Of a stretch of DNA of 64,000 nt, positions 34,741 through 46,107 are shown piece after piece. Made by a program: the position numbers and the translations under genes. Source of the DNA: Candidula unifasciata. Taxonomy: Eukaryota > Mollusca > Gastropoda > Stylommatophora > Geomitridae. The notes below the pieces were generated by a model. The model did not search any database. It saw only the letters and a program-made list of their open reading frames with translations, and was not told the origin of the DNA. The stretch is taken from the NCBI GenBank assembly GCA_905116865.2, contig CAJHNH020006001.1:97625-161624 (forward strand), read 5' to 3'. Every line of letters begins with the position of its first letter. The stretch's first letter is position 1.

Positions 34741-35720
34741 TACATATAAGGAAGATGATAATGCATGTGAATTATTAGCTACATCTATGGTGGCATATAA
34801 TCACTAGTAAGCATGAATTTATAACCGCTGCTATTAACTGAGTACATACTCGTATTTTTCAGATCGAGTTGGAGGTGATTCCATAAATGAATAGCAGAAT
34901 ATGACAAACTTTTTTTTAATAGATCTATTCTAGGCTTCAGCAAATGCAATAAATTTAGCCGTTTGCTCTTAGGGTTGGTTTGAATCAACTGGAAAAGATA
35001 ATCTGCAGTGTTCTGAGCCAAAATTTTATGAAAAAATCTCCCTTTTTTAAAAATTATTCGTTTAATAAATGGGAGAATTCTTACATGTCTATAGAAATGA
35101 TTTTTGCTGGTGTGTTTTCTATCTGAGACTAGGTGTAAAGCGCAATTTTGTAGAGAACACAGTCATTTTAAGTTAGATTTGGAGCAACCATCCCAAACCG
35201 TGGAACAATAGTCAATATGGGCTTGAATGTAGGATACATAAAATATTTTACGTGTGCTCTGATCCAGAAAGTGCTGAATTTTGGCTAACTGATACACTTT
35301 TTGTGCTACTTTCTTGGTTAGGCATGAACATGAGAACACCAAGTTAAATTGCTATCAATTTTAACGCCTAACGTTTTGTGTTCATTAACATTACTAATAG
35401 GTAATTTGTCAACATAGAGCTCAAGCAAAAGCTTGTTTAAGAGTAATGTCTGTAACTTCTGTCTAGTTGCTATTACCATAGATTTAGTTTTAGTTATGTT
35501 AATTTGCATGCGATTAGCATTACTCCATTTAATAAGTTTATCTAGTTCATTCTGTAATAAACTTCCTAACTTATCATAGTTCTCATGATTAGTGTATATA
35601 GTACAGTCATTTACTACTTGTCGTCGATCAGACAAGAATGACTTTATTAATTTTACTAAATTGCTGTTAGTTTTTAAGGTAATTAATTTGTTATTAAAAG
35701 AGTTAATTATCACATGCCCA
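34741..35720 (-). pseudogene. CR1/Jockey-like LINE reverse transcriptase, 5' truncated, palm deleted
   Basis: Minus-strand reading from 35720: SNLVKLIKSFLSDRRQ, then directly NDCTIYTNHENYDKL, the remnant of a YADD box, so the GVPQGS..palm segment between them is deleted. Then LIKWSNANRMQINITKTKSM, LPISNVNEHKTLGVKIDSNL and, after a frame break near 35320, YIQAHIDYCSTVWD and a C-terminal frame 35021-34785 ending TSDYMPP. These are well-known CR1/Jockey-superfamily landmarks. The 3' untranslated region enters the giant CATA array at about 34740. The 5' end merges into minisatellite sequence. It cannot encode an active RT. Confidence 0.85.
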
Positions 35721-35721
35721 A

Positions 35722-36345
35722 AGAATGTGAAAAGTGGAGAAATATCGTATGCAAAAGAGTAGATACATGTCGGAGATGGTAAATTGATATCAGCTGCACA
35801 CAAAAAAAGGTGGACAAATGTTAGAGTTGGCAAATTAACATCGGCTGCAGAGAAAGTAGACAAATATTGGAGATGGTAAATTAAAAGCAGCTGTAGAGAA
35901 AGTTTACCAATTATAAAGATGATTAATTAACATCAGCTGCAGAAAAAGTAGACAGATTTTGGAGATGGTAAATTATCAGCGGCTGAAGAAAAGGTACACA
36001 CATATTGGAGATTGTGAATTAACATCAGTTGCCAAATAAGTAGACAAATGTTGGAGACAGTAAATGGACATTAGTTGCAGATAATGATTAAACACCAGCT
36101 GTAGAAAAAAAAAGATGGAGATGGTGAATAGAAATTAGCTACAAAAAGGGGCGGGGTGGGGTAATCACAGGCCAGTTTTGGAAAGGGGCCTTTCACAGCT
36201 GCACAGAACAAATAAACATAACCCAATGTTGGAGAGAAAAATTTAATAACAACTCAAGAGAACCAAACTATAATAAGATGTTCTGGAAAGACAATTAATA
36301 ACAGCTTCGGGGGGAAATTACACACAAACAGTAAGGAAAGAGAAT
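35722..36345. repeat. degenerate minisatellite, unit about 46 bp
   Basis: Diverged copies of GTAGACAAATATTGGAGATG followed by GTAAATTAACATCAGCTGCAG. Related but more decayed units reappear at 36700-36830 and perhaps 37780-37990 and 38560-38680, so one old array seems to have been broken up by SINE insertions. Confidence 0.75.
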
Positions 36346-36384
36346 TAACTACGACTACAAAGAAATTGAGAAGAGTATTTTTGG

Positions 36385-36698
36385 GGGATCAACATCATGG
36401 CACAAGGGAAGTAGACCATAAGTGCTCCGTTCTACTCAAGCCTGAGTCCGTAGAATCTCAGCGCAGTGCACGAACTCCGTAGCACCGGCGAGGATCCTGA
36501 AATACTTTGGGTAGATTGTTAACTCCTAATTTTTCCCGGACAGTGCCGTTAGGCGTCCGATCTTTCTACCCAGAGACCAGAGGAAATTACTAGAAGTCCA
36601 CGTGGAAAAAAAAAATCCTAGCCGTCACCGGAATTTAAACCCGGGACATCGGCACTTGAGGCGAAAGCCATGCCTCGAGACCACGCCTCCCCGAAGGG
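36385..36698 (-). repeat. tRNA-derived SINE, family A, copy 4
   Basis: Reverse complement: AACATCATGGCACAAGGGAA.., box B as plus-strand GGAATTTAAACCCGGGAC, and the head at CATGCCTCGAGACCACGC. It lies inside the degenerate 46-bp minisatellite. Confidence 0.78.
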
Positions 36699-36894
36699 TG
36701 TTGAAAAAGAGATAATTAACGCCAGAGGCAGAAAAATGCACACTTGTTAGAAACAGAGAATGTACAGAGGCAGCAGAAACCGCAGAAAGTTGTTGGACTG
36801 TGGTAATTAACAGCAACGGCAGGAAACACCGGGGGGTTGGGGGGAGGGGTTGGATATAGAAAGCTATCCGCAACGGCAAGGGCAAAAAGCAGTA

Positions 36895-37128
36895 GGTTAG
36901 TTGCGAATACTTTACAGGACTTTGCAAAACCAACCCCAGCAGCCCCTGGCTGTTGTGTGGTTTCTCTAGGCAAATTTACGTCCAGCAGTTTGTCATTCCT
37001 CCTGGACGGTCGGCCCTCTGATACCACTGTTGAAACCAACGCAAGGCGCATCTCCCGCAGCTGGGATCGAACCCGGCACCCCGGCATTACAAAGCGTTCA
37101 CATCGACTTAGCCACAGAGCCGACAGCG
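36895..37128 (-). repeat. tRNA-derived SINE, family B, copy 3
   Basis: Intact-looking Pol III boxes on the minus strand: GTGGCTAAGTCGATGTGAAC (box A) and GGGTTCGATCCC (box B, plus strand GGGATCGAACCC at 37062-37073). The plus-strand ORF at 36837-37202 is incidental. Confidence 0.8.
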
Positions 37129-37384
37129 CTAAAAGCAGGGCAAGTTATTTGACGACACTATTGCACACACCCACCTACACTGGGCAACCGGTTATTTCGT
37201 GACCATGTTGCAGCGTCCCAGTATAGCTTTGCTATATGGCTATACGACTGAGCGCATTTCCGGGTTTGTATCTGTTTGATTCTTATCCTTGAGACTTTAA
37301 TTCTTCAGACAACTATCCCAGAGGGGGAAAACGTAAAAAAATTTTTACTGAAAAGTTGAAAAAAAAAAAAGAAGAAAAAAAAAT

Positions 37385-37630
37385 TAAAGTCGAGAAGATC
37401 AACTTCATTGAACCGGGTGTTATCCCATATTCCCCTGTCTCTCTCCACACAACGGAAGCCCCCTGTGGAAAGCGCTGCACAGAGCACGAACTCCGTAGCT
37501 CCGGCGACGATCACCGGAAATCTCCTTAAAAAGTGCACCCGTAAACTAAAGGACGTAGCTGTAAAACGAACACATGACCTTACAAGCGTAAGGCAAACGG
37601 CTTGACCAGCATTTGCTTTTCCTGGTTCCG
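37385..37630 (-). repeat. tRNA-like repeat, single copy here
   Basis: On the minus strand TGGTCAAGCCGTTTGCC (box A-like) is followed by AGGTCATGTGTTCGTTTTAC (box B-like), then GAACTCCGTAGCTCCGGCGA in the body (plus strand). It is probably another SINE; no second copy was found in the window. Confidence 0.4.
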
Positions 37631-37816
37631 GAATCCCATTTGGCGAATACTGCAACTGCCCTATCAAGCATGTCCTAAAAGACTACTATAGAGGAGTTTT
37701 CAAAGTTCGGATGTTGAACCAAAATATATAGCAACCTAGCTGTTAACTAAAACACATCGTGCAACCGCCGGTTTAAGAGTGATCACAGAGGAGTCAGTGG
37801 CAGAAAACTGAGGTAC

Positions 37817-37819
<3 letters not shown>

Positions 37820-37870
<51 letters not shown>
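37820..37870. repeat. (GA)n microsatellite
   Basis: About 25 GA units. Confidence 0.95.
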
Positions 37871-37871
<1 letters not shown>

Positions 37872-38158
37872 AACTGAAGTAGCCGAATAAGGCAAGCAGT
37901 TATTATACAGCGGAAACAAACATCAGCGACAGGAAAACAAAGTCACGCGCTGGAGATCCGTAATTAAAAACAGTCGCGAAACCTCATATATGCAATTGAA
38001 TCAAGTAGTAAAGAAACGAAGCTAGCGTTCCTGGGACATATAGTGAAAAAGCCTGAGAATAGTTAAACTAGAAGAGTCTATACTCTGGAACCTACAGGTC
38101 TATATAAATTAAGGGAAACTAAAACATATGTGGGTGGGGGATGGGGGAGGGTCTAGAT

Positions 38159-38345
38159 CAACGGTTCTCAACCTGCCGGTCGATACCCTTTTTTGTGTCA
38201 AACGAATCTTTCACAGGGGTCGCCTAAGACCAATGGAAAACACAAATTCATTGGAGTTATGAAGGACAATAACTGTTTGGGGTTCGCCCCAACATAAGGG
38301 AACTGTATTAAAGGGTCGCCGCATTAGGAAGGTTGAGAGCCAATG
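38159..38345. mobile_element. hAT miniature transposon, SPIN-like, 187 bp
   Basis: Terminal inverted repeats CAACGGTTCTCAACC (left) and, read from the other strand, CATTGGCTCTCAACC (right). The flanks GTCTAGAT and GTCTAAAA form an 8-bp duplication with 6/8 matches and the central TA typical of Buster-group hATs. The internal phrases TTTCACAGGGGTCGCCTAAG, GGAACTGTATTAAAGGGTCG and CGGCATTAGGAAGGTTGAGA-like are, to my recollection, those of the SPIN family of non-autonomous hAT elements, known for horizontal transfer among tetrapods, an insect and a snail. It has no coding capacity; a transposase would be needed in trans. Strand is arbitrary. Confidence 0.8.
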
Positions 38346-38467
38346 GTCTAAAAAAGGAAGTTTAAAAAATAGGAAGGACCTGAGTGAGTTGCTTGCCAGA
38401 GCGAAGGATAGGACGATTTGGCGAGCCAGAGTTGCTGAGATCCTTTGTTACGTTCAGAATAAAGGGT

Positions 38468-38470
<3 letters not shown>

Positions 38471-38560
<90 letters not shown>
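38471..38560. repeat. (GA)n microsatellite
   Basis: About 45 GA units, producing an artefactual Arg-Glu ORF. Confidence 0.97.
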
Positions 38561-38562
<2 letters not shown>

Positions 38563-38649
38563 GAAAAACTCAGACAGATATTAGATAGCCGGAATTTATA
38601 TCAGAGACAGGAAAATACCGACACGTGTTGGAGAGACGGAATTTAAAAA

Positions 38650-39515
38650 CAGAAGCAGGAAAAAAATCTACGTAGGAATGTTTTCATTGAATGGCCGGAA
38701 ACGTTTTATCTGAAGCAAGCTGGCATTCCTCAATGGGAATTGTGAAGTCCAAAAATCAATTCCGTGTTATTGACAAGATCTGGTCGCTGGGCTGCGCTGT
38801 TTTCGTATTCCATTAGAGGTTTTTGAAATTGTCATAAACAAATAATGCCAACAGTTCCATTAAATTCTGTGAATTCTCCACACATTTTACAGTTGAAAGA
38901 GCACGGGCCAATCTTACTGCTGTTTATTAGGAAAAGTATACACTGACTTGTTTATAACTGGTTCCTGAAATTCTGCATCTTCCATTTCTTCGCGACTGCT
39001 AAATTAAAAAAAAAAAAACTCTAGAAAGTACAAATTTGTTCATTACATATTTAAATATGTATGTATATGTATTAAATATGCTACGTGATGAAAGGAGTAG
39101 GGACGCCGAAACAAAAAGAACATGTGGGACAGGGCCTCGGCGGGGGCCCCTCAAGTGACCTATGCCATATTTACTGGCGTAATATTAATACTTAGTGACA
39201 CAGAAATATAATAATATATGTAAAGTAACATGACGTGTATAGGGGAATACTTAAAGAAAGTAACTATACACTGGGAAAGAGTAAGAGGGGAGATAAGATC
39301 TCCAACCTAATTTTGTGTATGTATTTTTGCTGTATTCTTGGTTGTCCGGGACTTTGTCTATGATCAACATAGCTCAGTTTCCGCGACCTTCCGATCTGCA
39401 GGGAGTGTATAGCCGCTACACAACGGAGGCTCCCTACAGGGGGTTTGTCGTTTTGAAATGAATCTATTAGTAGGAAAAAAAGTAGGAAAAGTTAGAGATA
39501 CAGCAGAATGTTTGA
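38650..39515. other. no gene recognised
   Basis: AT-rich sequence. 39355-39440 has a weak tRNA-like pattern on the minus strand (TGTGTAGCGGCTATACAC then AGGTCGCGG) that may be a SINE head fragment. Confidence 0.4.
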
Positions 39516-39519
39516 CGAG

Positions 39520-39812
39520 CTTTTCTGTCCAGTTCCTAACCATTTGGATGGAAGGTTTGCCCAGACCTCTTCTGTCCAGTTCTTAACCATTTGGATGGAA
39601 GGTTCGCCCAGACTTTTTTTTTTTTTTTTTTGTCTAGTTCTTAACCATTTGGATGGACGGTTCGCCCGGAGTTTTTCTGTCCAGTTCCGAACCATTTGAA
39701 TGGAAGATTCACCCAGAGCTGTTCTGTCCATTTCCTAGCCATTTAAATGGAAGGTTCACTCAAAGCTTTTCTGTCCAGTTCTTAACCATTTAGATGAAAG
39801 ATTGGCCCCCTT
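39520..39812. repeat. 47-bp minisatellite, about 6 copies
   Basis: Unit CTGTCCAGTTCTTAACCATT then TGGATGGAAGGTTCGCCCAGA. One unit contains a T run of 18 at 39616-39631. Units diverge toward the right side. Confidence 0.9.
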
Positions 39813-40198
39813 GTTCATGATATGCATGCGTGCAGTACATACTTTCCAGGTTGTTATCCGAAAAGTTTCACACTTTAAGATTAGGAAATCTCAATCAGAA
39901 TTGCAGACCGACTGGACCTGAAGGTTTAATAACGTAAGACTGGAAATGTCTCAGTTCTGGTGGCAAACCCACAAGGCAAGCTTTGCTACCCATTTCAACC
40001 TCCGGGAAAGTTATAATTCGGGCACCCGTCATGGACACATTAGACTTGCATAACTTACAGTCCTATGCGGGTAAGGATGTTTTAATTATAGTTGCTTCAA
40101 TCTTTGTCTCTATGACAGCCAAAGTTCAAGAAAGTTTAATCACAAATTATTTATAAATGCATTTCGTAGTAACATTTCAATATGTTTACTAATTACAG

Positions 40199-43100
40199 AA
40201 TCCGTCTACAAAGTGCCATTTACATCACTCGAGACTCCTTGATCAGCTTCCCAGTATGCCTGGGTGTATTATAAGTCAAGTCACTGAGGAAATAGAGCAA
40301 TAATGACAGCGCGACCTTATGGTGGGTATGTAATGATTGACAGCCAAATGGACCAGCACCAGTCTACCAACAAACAGTACCCTTCCTCCAAGGAAACAGA
40401 CTTAGTTCCCAAGAGCAACGGCAGGAGTATCGCCAGGTCTAACCAGAAGAGAGATGTGTCAACTCTTCCCACAGAGACAAACTCTACCAGACGGTTCTCT
40501 AATCTATCCCAGATCGAAACTATTCCTGATAATTATAAACGCGATGTAAAAGAGTACATCGAAAGCAACTCAGGTCACAGAATGCATACTAGTGTTCCTA
40601 ACAACGATTTAACTAGAAGACGCACCTCGCAGTCTTCTGAAAATGATTCCAAGGCTCTTAATTATACATTGCCAAGAAGATATTCTTCAAAACATTATGA
40701 AAATGGTGTTGTTGATCATTCTAACGGTTCCGCTAAAATACAGTCTTCTAGACAGTATACAGACAATAAAGCTGGAAGGACACATAATTTATCTCAGAGA
40801 GACTCTCCAAGGGAATACAATGACGATATTTCTGATCATTCTAGCAGTACATATCAACGACGCTCCTCAAGGCATGATAAAGACATTATAACAGACCATT
40901 CCACAGAATCGTCTCGAAGACGATCTTCGAGACACTACGAAGGCAGTTTCACTGACTATTCAAAGGATACACATCAAAGACGTTCTTCAAGACATTATGA
41001 AAACAGTGTCAGGGATCATTCGACTGAAAAATCCCAAAGGCGTCATTCCCGACAATATGAGGACGGCTACACAGATCACTCTAACGATTCATCTCGAAGT
41101 CGTTCTTCAAAACACCATGAAGACGACATAAAAGATCGCAGCCACCCATCTCGAAGACGTTCATTAAATAATTACGATGAAAATGTTAGCTGTCGAATGA
41201 ATGACAGTTCTAAAAAATCCTCAGCAAGGCGCTATGAACAGTACGTTACTGATCCAGCTAATAAATACACCAGCCTTCGATCTAATCATACATTAGATCG
41301 GCCCGGTTATGCCACTCTTCCATCATCGACAAAGTTAGGCAAAACAGAGCGAAGGGATGTCCGTGTCCATGGAACTAGTGTCACGGAGAGACTAGATAAT
41401 GACGTTGGTGTGTTATTACATGGAAAGGCCGACACATCAAAATCCAGAGCGGACCACGGATTAAGCCTTCGCAACTATGACAATTACGATTCTTTGCAAA
41501 GGAGTACAGACAATGACCAATTACATACAAGCAGTTTACAGAGGCACTCTCGCAGTAAGGACAGAGGAATGCCAAAAAGCGAGCATCATTATCACAGCAA
41601 CCACTCTGTTGAACGTAACGGGAGAAAAGAGAATCATCCGCATCAGCACGATTTGCGGAGAAATAGTTCTCAGTATAGTACACCAGAGTCTGTTAAAGTA
41701 GATTCGGATCAACAGTATGCTAGTTATCCATTGAACAAACACACCAAGATAAACAACAACCTCAATCATAGAAGCGATACATTGGATGCAAGACATGTGA
41801 AGAAAGAAAACATTCATGAAGATGATGGACGTGCATTTTTTCGGTCCAGCAACAACGACTTGTCTGATGAATACAAGAAAGAAAAGCCACACAGACATCG
41901 ACAAGCGAGTGTTGATAGATCTAGCAGTCAACATCCTATAGAAGGAAATGAAATAGGAGACAATTACGGAGTCAATAGACATGAACAATCTGCAACAAAG
42001 AGAAGTAGTTCTGCAACAAGAAACGAAGGCCACAATCGTGAAACGCAAAATAAGGGATCAAATCCATCCCACAATAAAAATCATGCCTCATTTCGTTCTT
42101 CTAAAGAGAAACTTGAAAGAGAAGAAGGAAGTTTATTCACATTGTCTGACCGACGAAACTCTGGCGATGTTAGTAAACAAAAGCAAAAAAGCCTAACTGA
42201 GCACAGCCTGGCTGCAACAAACTCGCACAAAAATACCTACCCAACGGCTAAACACAATGAAATTACCAGCGATGTTGGTGGGCATAGTCATGCACATACA
42301 CAATCAATAGATGGTACGGGTCTAAACATGTTTGGAGAACGCCAGCGTCACATTGTGCGACCATTGGAGTCAGGAAAGTCAGTGGCTGACAGTCATGTCA
42401 GTCGGTCCCTTACAAATGGCATTGGATGTGAAAACAATCAAAAGGAAACAGAATCTGCTGGTCGTTCAAGGACTACGAATTCGAACAGCCGAAGATCAAC
42501 ATCTACAATCAACAAACATGAAGAAAGCAATGCTTCCTCTTACAAACAAGATGTTACCTATAGTCGTCGCTCGTCTTCCTCCCGATCAAATGGCAACACA
42601 GGCTTTGCTTCCTCTTCTTCGTCCCCTCGGAGGGAGGACTCCCAGTATAAGTTGCAGATGGATGTTTCACCCTCGACTAAATCGCAGGACACAAATCACA
42701 GGTCTCGGGAGGACAGACAGCAGACACGGCCGCATAGATCTAGTAGCAGTCATAATGGTCTCACCTTAGCTCAGCCCAAAGAAGTGGCTTCCAGCTTGAA
42801 AGTTGCGTCTACAAACGACGAACTTTATGTAGATCGCTCCCCTGCAGCTGATAGTACAGAACACCACAAACAAGATTTACGTAGTGGAAGGAAAGAAACC
42901 TCAATTTCTAATAAACAACGAGCTAAGTTGGAACGAGAGGGAAATCCGGAGTTGGACACTGTATATCCAAACGCAGAAATCAAAAATAACATTGTTATAA
43001 GCCCAGGCAACTCTTCTAGCAGCATTTTAAATAAGAGTGGCTCTCCTAAAAGTGTTTCCAAAGTAGATTTAATTGACGGATCTAGTTCCACGTCGACGTT

Positions 43101-43728
43101 GAAGGATAGCTGCGTTACGACAAAAACATCTATTTCAGACAGTATATCATCTCTCTTGGGAAGGGGGAATAAATATCAACAGTTTCGATCTAATCAGTCA
43201 GACGTATCTTCAACGCCCACTTCTATTAGTGACAGGTGGCGAAAGTTAACCCGGGTTATTCTACCAGATAAAGATGCATTTTCTGATAATTCAAATGAAC
43301 GAAAAGCACCCGCAATTTTTTATGCTGCTGCTACCAGGTTTATGAACACTTTGTCGAGTGTTCACACTGTTATCCCTAAAAGTGCACCTGTGTCAGCCGG
43401 GGGACCTCCAAACGACATTACAGCTTCTCACGAATCACAAAATGAAACAGTTTTGGCGGAGACTCATGTGGAAGAAATTACAATGTCTGAAGCCAAATCA
43501 GAACGTAACTGCTCACCTATGAACACATTATCAATACAAGAACACACGGACAAAGTCTCACCGTCTCACAGCGTTGTGTCTCTGGATGTTCCTGCTGTGG
43601 CAGCATCTCAGCGCACTAGCGTTATCTCAACACCAGGCACTTTATGCAATCACAAAATGAGACTCAGTGCCTATGCCCTGATGACGGAGAAGGCTGACGC
43701 CTCGGAAGCCGAAATTGGCAACCATGTG
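40199..43728 (+). CDS. large 5' coding exon of a host gene, Arg/Ser/His-rich repeat protein
   Basis: ATG 40303 is preceded in frame by TGA within the same exon and by a candidate acceptor (TTTACTAATTACAG, ending 40198), so 40199-40302 is probably 5' untranslated. The frame stays open for 1142 codons to a strong donor GTGAGT at 43729, in phase 0. Beyond it the frame runs through pyrimidine-rich intron-like sequence to a stop at 43965, so the protein continues in exons outside the window or not identified. Residues about 125-315 are some ten copies of a 20-residue repeat, consensus RRSSRHYEDxxTDHSxxSSQ. The rest is low-complexity, hydrophilic and Ser/Asn/Lys-rich, with no membrane segment, signal peptide or enzyme motif. 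RRxS sites suit basophilic kinases. The last 200 residues (SDRWRKLTRVILPDKD, HKMRLSAYALMTEKADASEA) look more conserved-like. Family not recognised. Likely an intracellular scaffold or regulatory N-terminus (inference). Confidence 0.8.
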
Positions 43729-44235
43729 GTGAGTGGATTTTGTGAGCAACATCGTTCCTCTTCTTCTTCTTTTGTGGTCTCACTGATATCAGGTTGTAGC
43801 CAGTTGTCGTGCTTTTCTGTTTTTATCTTGTGCTCTTCAGAAAGCTTGGGTAATTGGTTAGTTCATCGTTTTGCAGGTTTCAGCTACACCCCTATTGAAA
43901 CCTCCGTGCGCAACGCCCCCCCCCCCCTTTTCCCCCTTTTTTTGGGTTGGAAACCTCTGTTCTAAAGGAACATTACCAGCAACAATGCACGACTTTTTAA
44001 AAATTTCAACGAGTTGTCTCTCTTAGTATACTCTTGAGATGTCAGTAGCAGGCGAGACTATATATATATATATATGGTTGATACCATAAACATGAATGAA
44101 GCAAAACTATATATTATGTTGGGCAGTTTATTTCTCTTTTGTTGTTTCTGCTGCTGCTACTTTTGTTGTTTCTCGCTGCTACTGCTGCAGCTACTTCTGC
44201 TTTTTCTTCCTCCTCTTTTTCTTCTGTTTCCTTCT
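43729..44235 (+). other. presumed intron start of the host gene
   Basis: It begins with GTGAGTGG and is T-rich with a C run at 43918-43927. No further exon was identified. The TTTTGCAGGTTTCAG at 43869-43883 could be an acceptor, but the sequence after it runs straight into homopolymer. Confidence 0.5.
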
Positions 44236-44304
44236 TCTTTTTCTTCTTCTTCTTCTTCTTCTTCTTCTTCTTCTTCTTCTTCTTCTTCTTCTTCTTCTTC
44301 TTCT

Positions 44305-44339
<35 letters not shown>

Positions 44340-44632
44340 TTCTTGTGTTTGTTGTTGTTGTTCTTGTTCTTGTTGCTCCTCTTCTTCTTCTTACTTTTCT
44401 TCTTCTTCTTCTTCTTCTTCTTCTTCTTCTTCTTCTTCTGCTTCTTCTTCTTCTTCTTCTTCTTCTTCTTCTTGTGTTTGTTGTTGTTGTTCTTGTTCTT
44501 GTTGCTCCTCTTCTTCTTCTTACTTTTCTTCTTCTTCTTCTTCTTCTTCTTCTTCTTCTTCTTCTTCTTCTTCTTCTTCTTCTTCTTCTTCTTCTTCTTC
44601 TTCTTCTGCTTCTTCTTCTTCTGCTTCTTCTT
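44236..44632. repeat. (TTC)n microsatellite with a 129-bp higher-order duplication
   Basis: A TTC array of about 395 bp. The phrase CTTGTGTTTGTTGTTGTTGT..GTTGCTCC..TTACTTTTC occurs at 44342 and again at 44471, a tandem duplication of 129 bp. Poly-Ser/Leu/Phe ORFs are artefacts. Confidence 0.96.
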
Positions 44633-44684
44633 CATTAATACCCTGAAAACTGGCTTACAGTGAGACCACCATTGTCGTCATACT

Positions 44685-44780
44685 ACACAAACAGATCACT
44701 GGGGACATCGACAGGACTCAAACTGCGGTTTCAACAACGCTAGCAGCTGGATTCACAACTAAGCCATCTGAGTCTGGACT
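44685..44780 (-). repeat. tRNA-like sequence, minus strand
   Basis: The minus strand reads GATGGCTTAGTTGTGAATCC (box A-like) and then CAGTTTGAGTCCTG (box B-like), about the right distance apart. It could be a SINE head; no body recognised. Confidence 0.4.
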
Positions 44781-44796
44781 ATCCCATTCTCGGGGA

Positions 44797-44898
44797 GAGA
44801 GAGAGAGAGAGAGGGGGGGGGGGCACTACGTGAACCATTCTTTATACACACTGTGTTTCCAGCGGCGGCTTAAGGCTGTTACCAGTGTCTGCTACAAC

Positions 44899-44975
<77 letters not shown>
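44797..44975. repeat. (GA)n microsatellites and a G run
   Basis: GA repeats at 44797-44812 run into a G run to about 44823. A second GA array spans 44902-44975. Confidence 0.95.
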
Positions 44976-44976
<1 letters not shown>

Positions 44977-46105
44977 AACAATAAACCTTACACCACTGAT
45001 TGCTTGTTACATGAAACTGGTCTAAAGACATTACAGAGGCCATAAGGTGAACGAGCTCATTTTCGAGACATCTATGAGACACGGCTGTTCCATTCTAAAG
45101 AAACTATATGAATCATTCCTCCTGGTTGCTTTTTTCTAGACGACTTCAAATCCCGTGCCTCTGGATTTCCTTTTCTGCTACAATCAGCAGAGGTATGACA
45201 TTAAACTACTGTGACATGAGGTAGGTACAGGTAGTGCGAGGTCACACCATACTAGTTTGCTTTGTGGATACCCAGGAGCAATACGCGGATAACGACCTGG
45301 CAATTTGAGGATTGGAGAGTGGAGCTTTTAACATTTCAACACATTTTGAGTTTTGTCTTCAGTTGTCTGTACGAGATGTTATCTGTTCGGGGCTTCAAAG
45401 ATGTAAACATTGACAGCTGATGTCCTACACCAAATAGTTGTAGATTACTACATACGAGCATTGATGAACATATTTCCTCTGGAGGAATTAGTCATTTAGT
45501 GATATCTCTCTTCTTCTCCTACTCTTTATCTCTCTCTCTCTCTCTCTCTCTTGTACGTGTGCTCCCCCTCCACCACCACTTTGATGCAGGAGTAACTGTG
45601 AGCTGTTTATTATCTATTATTGTTGTCACAATTATTACTAGTGTTCATACGTGTATGTTTGCATATATGCATGAAAATAGTACTTTATGTATAAATTCAT
45701 GATGAAACATAAGCCTAATGTTAAACAACATAAACATTATAACTTTTGTACACCAGTAACATACGGGTGTCGGCATGTAGGGAGTCGGTAGTCCAGAACC
45801 GAAGTTTAATGTGTCTCCATGTGAGATGCACAATCGTTACTAAGACAACGAGGTCGAAAGGGGGCGACACCTTTTTGATAGGCGTTATTTACCTGGCCCC
45901 TGCCTCAGCACCAGGGTACCACTGGGCTGGCCGTACATACTGTATTAATTAAAGATAGTAACCAATTTTGATCAGCTCGATCCTAGCCGGAGCTACGCAG
46001 TTCGTGCTTCCGCGTTGAGATCTGATGCAGCAGCATTTACAAAGTACAGAAGTATGGTAGGAGACGGCGCAATAAACTTGCTGGTGCATGCAAAAGCCAA
46101 TGTAA
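44976..46105. other. no gene recognised
   Basis: Mostly unique sequence with a short (CT)n at 45530-45552. ORFs of 62-68 codons show no motif. Confidence 0.4.
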
Positions 46106-46107
46106 AT

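Noticed and set aside
43729..43965. Continuation of the host ORF past the splice donor
   Set aside because: Sequence after GTGAGT changes to T-rich, intron-like composition with a C run. The added residues lose the hydrophilic bias of the exon.
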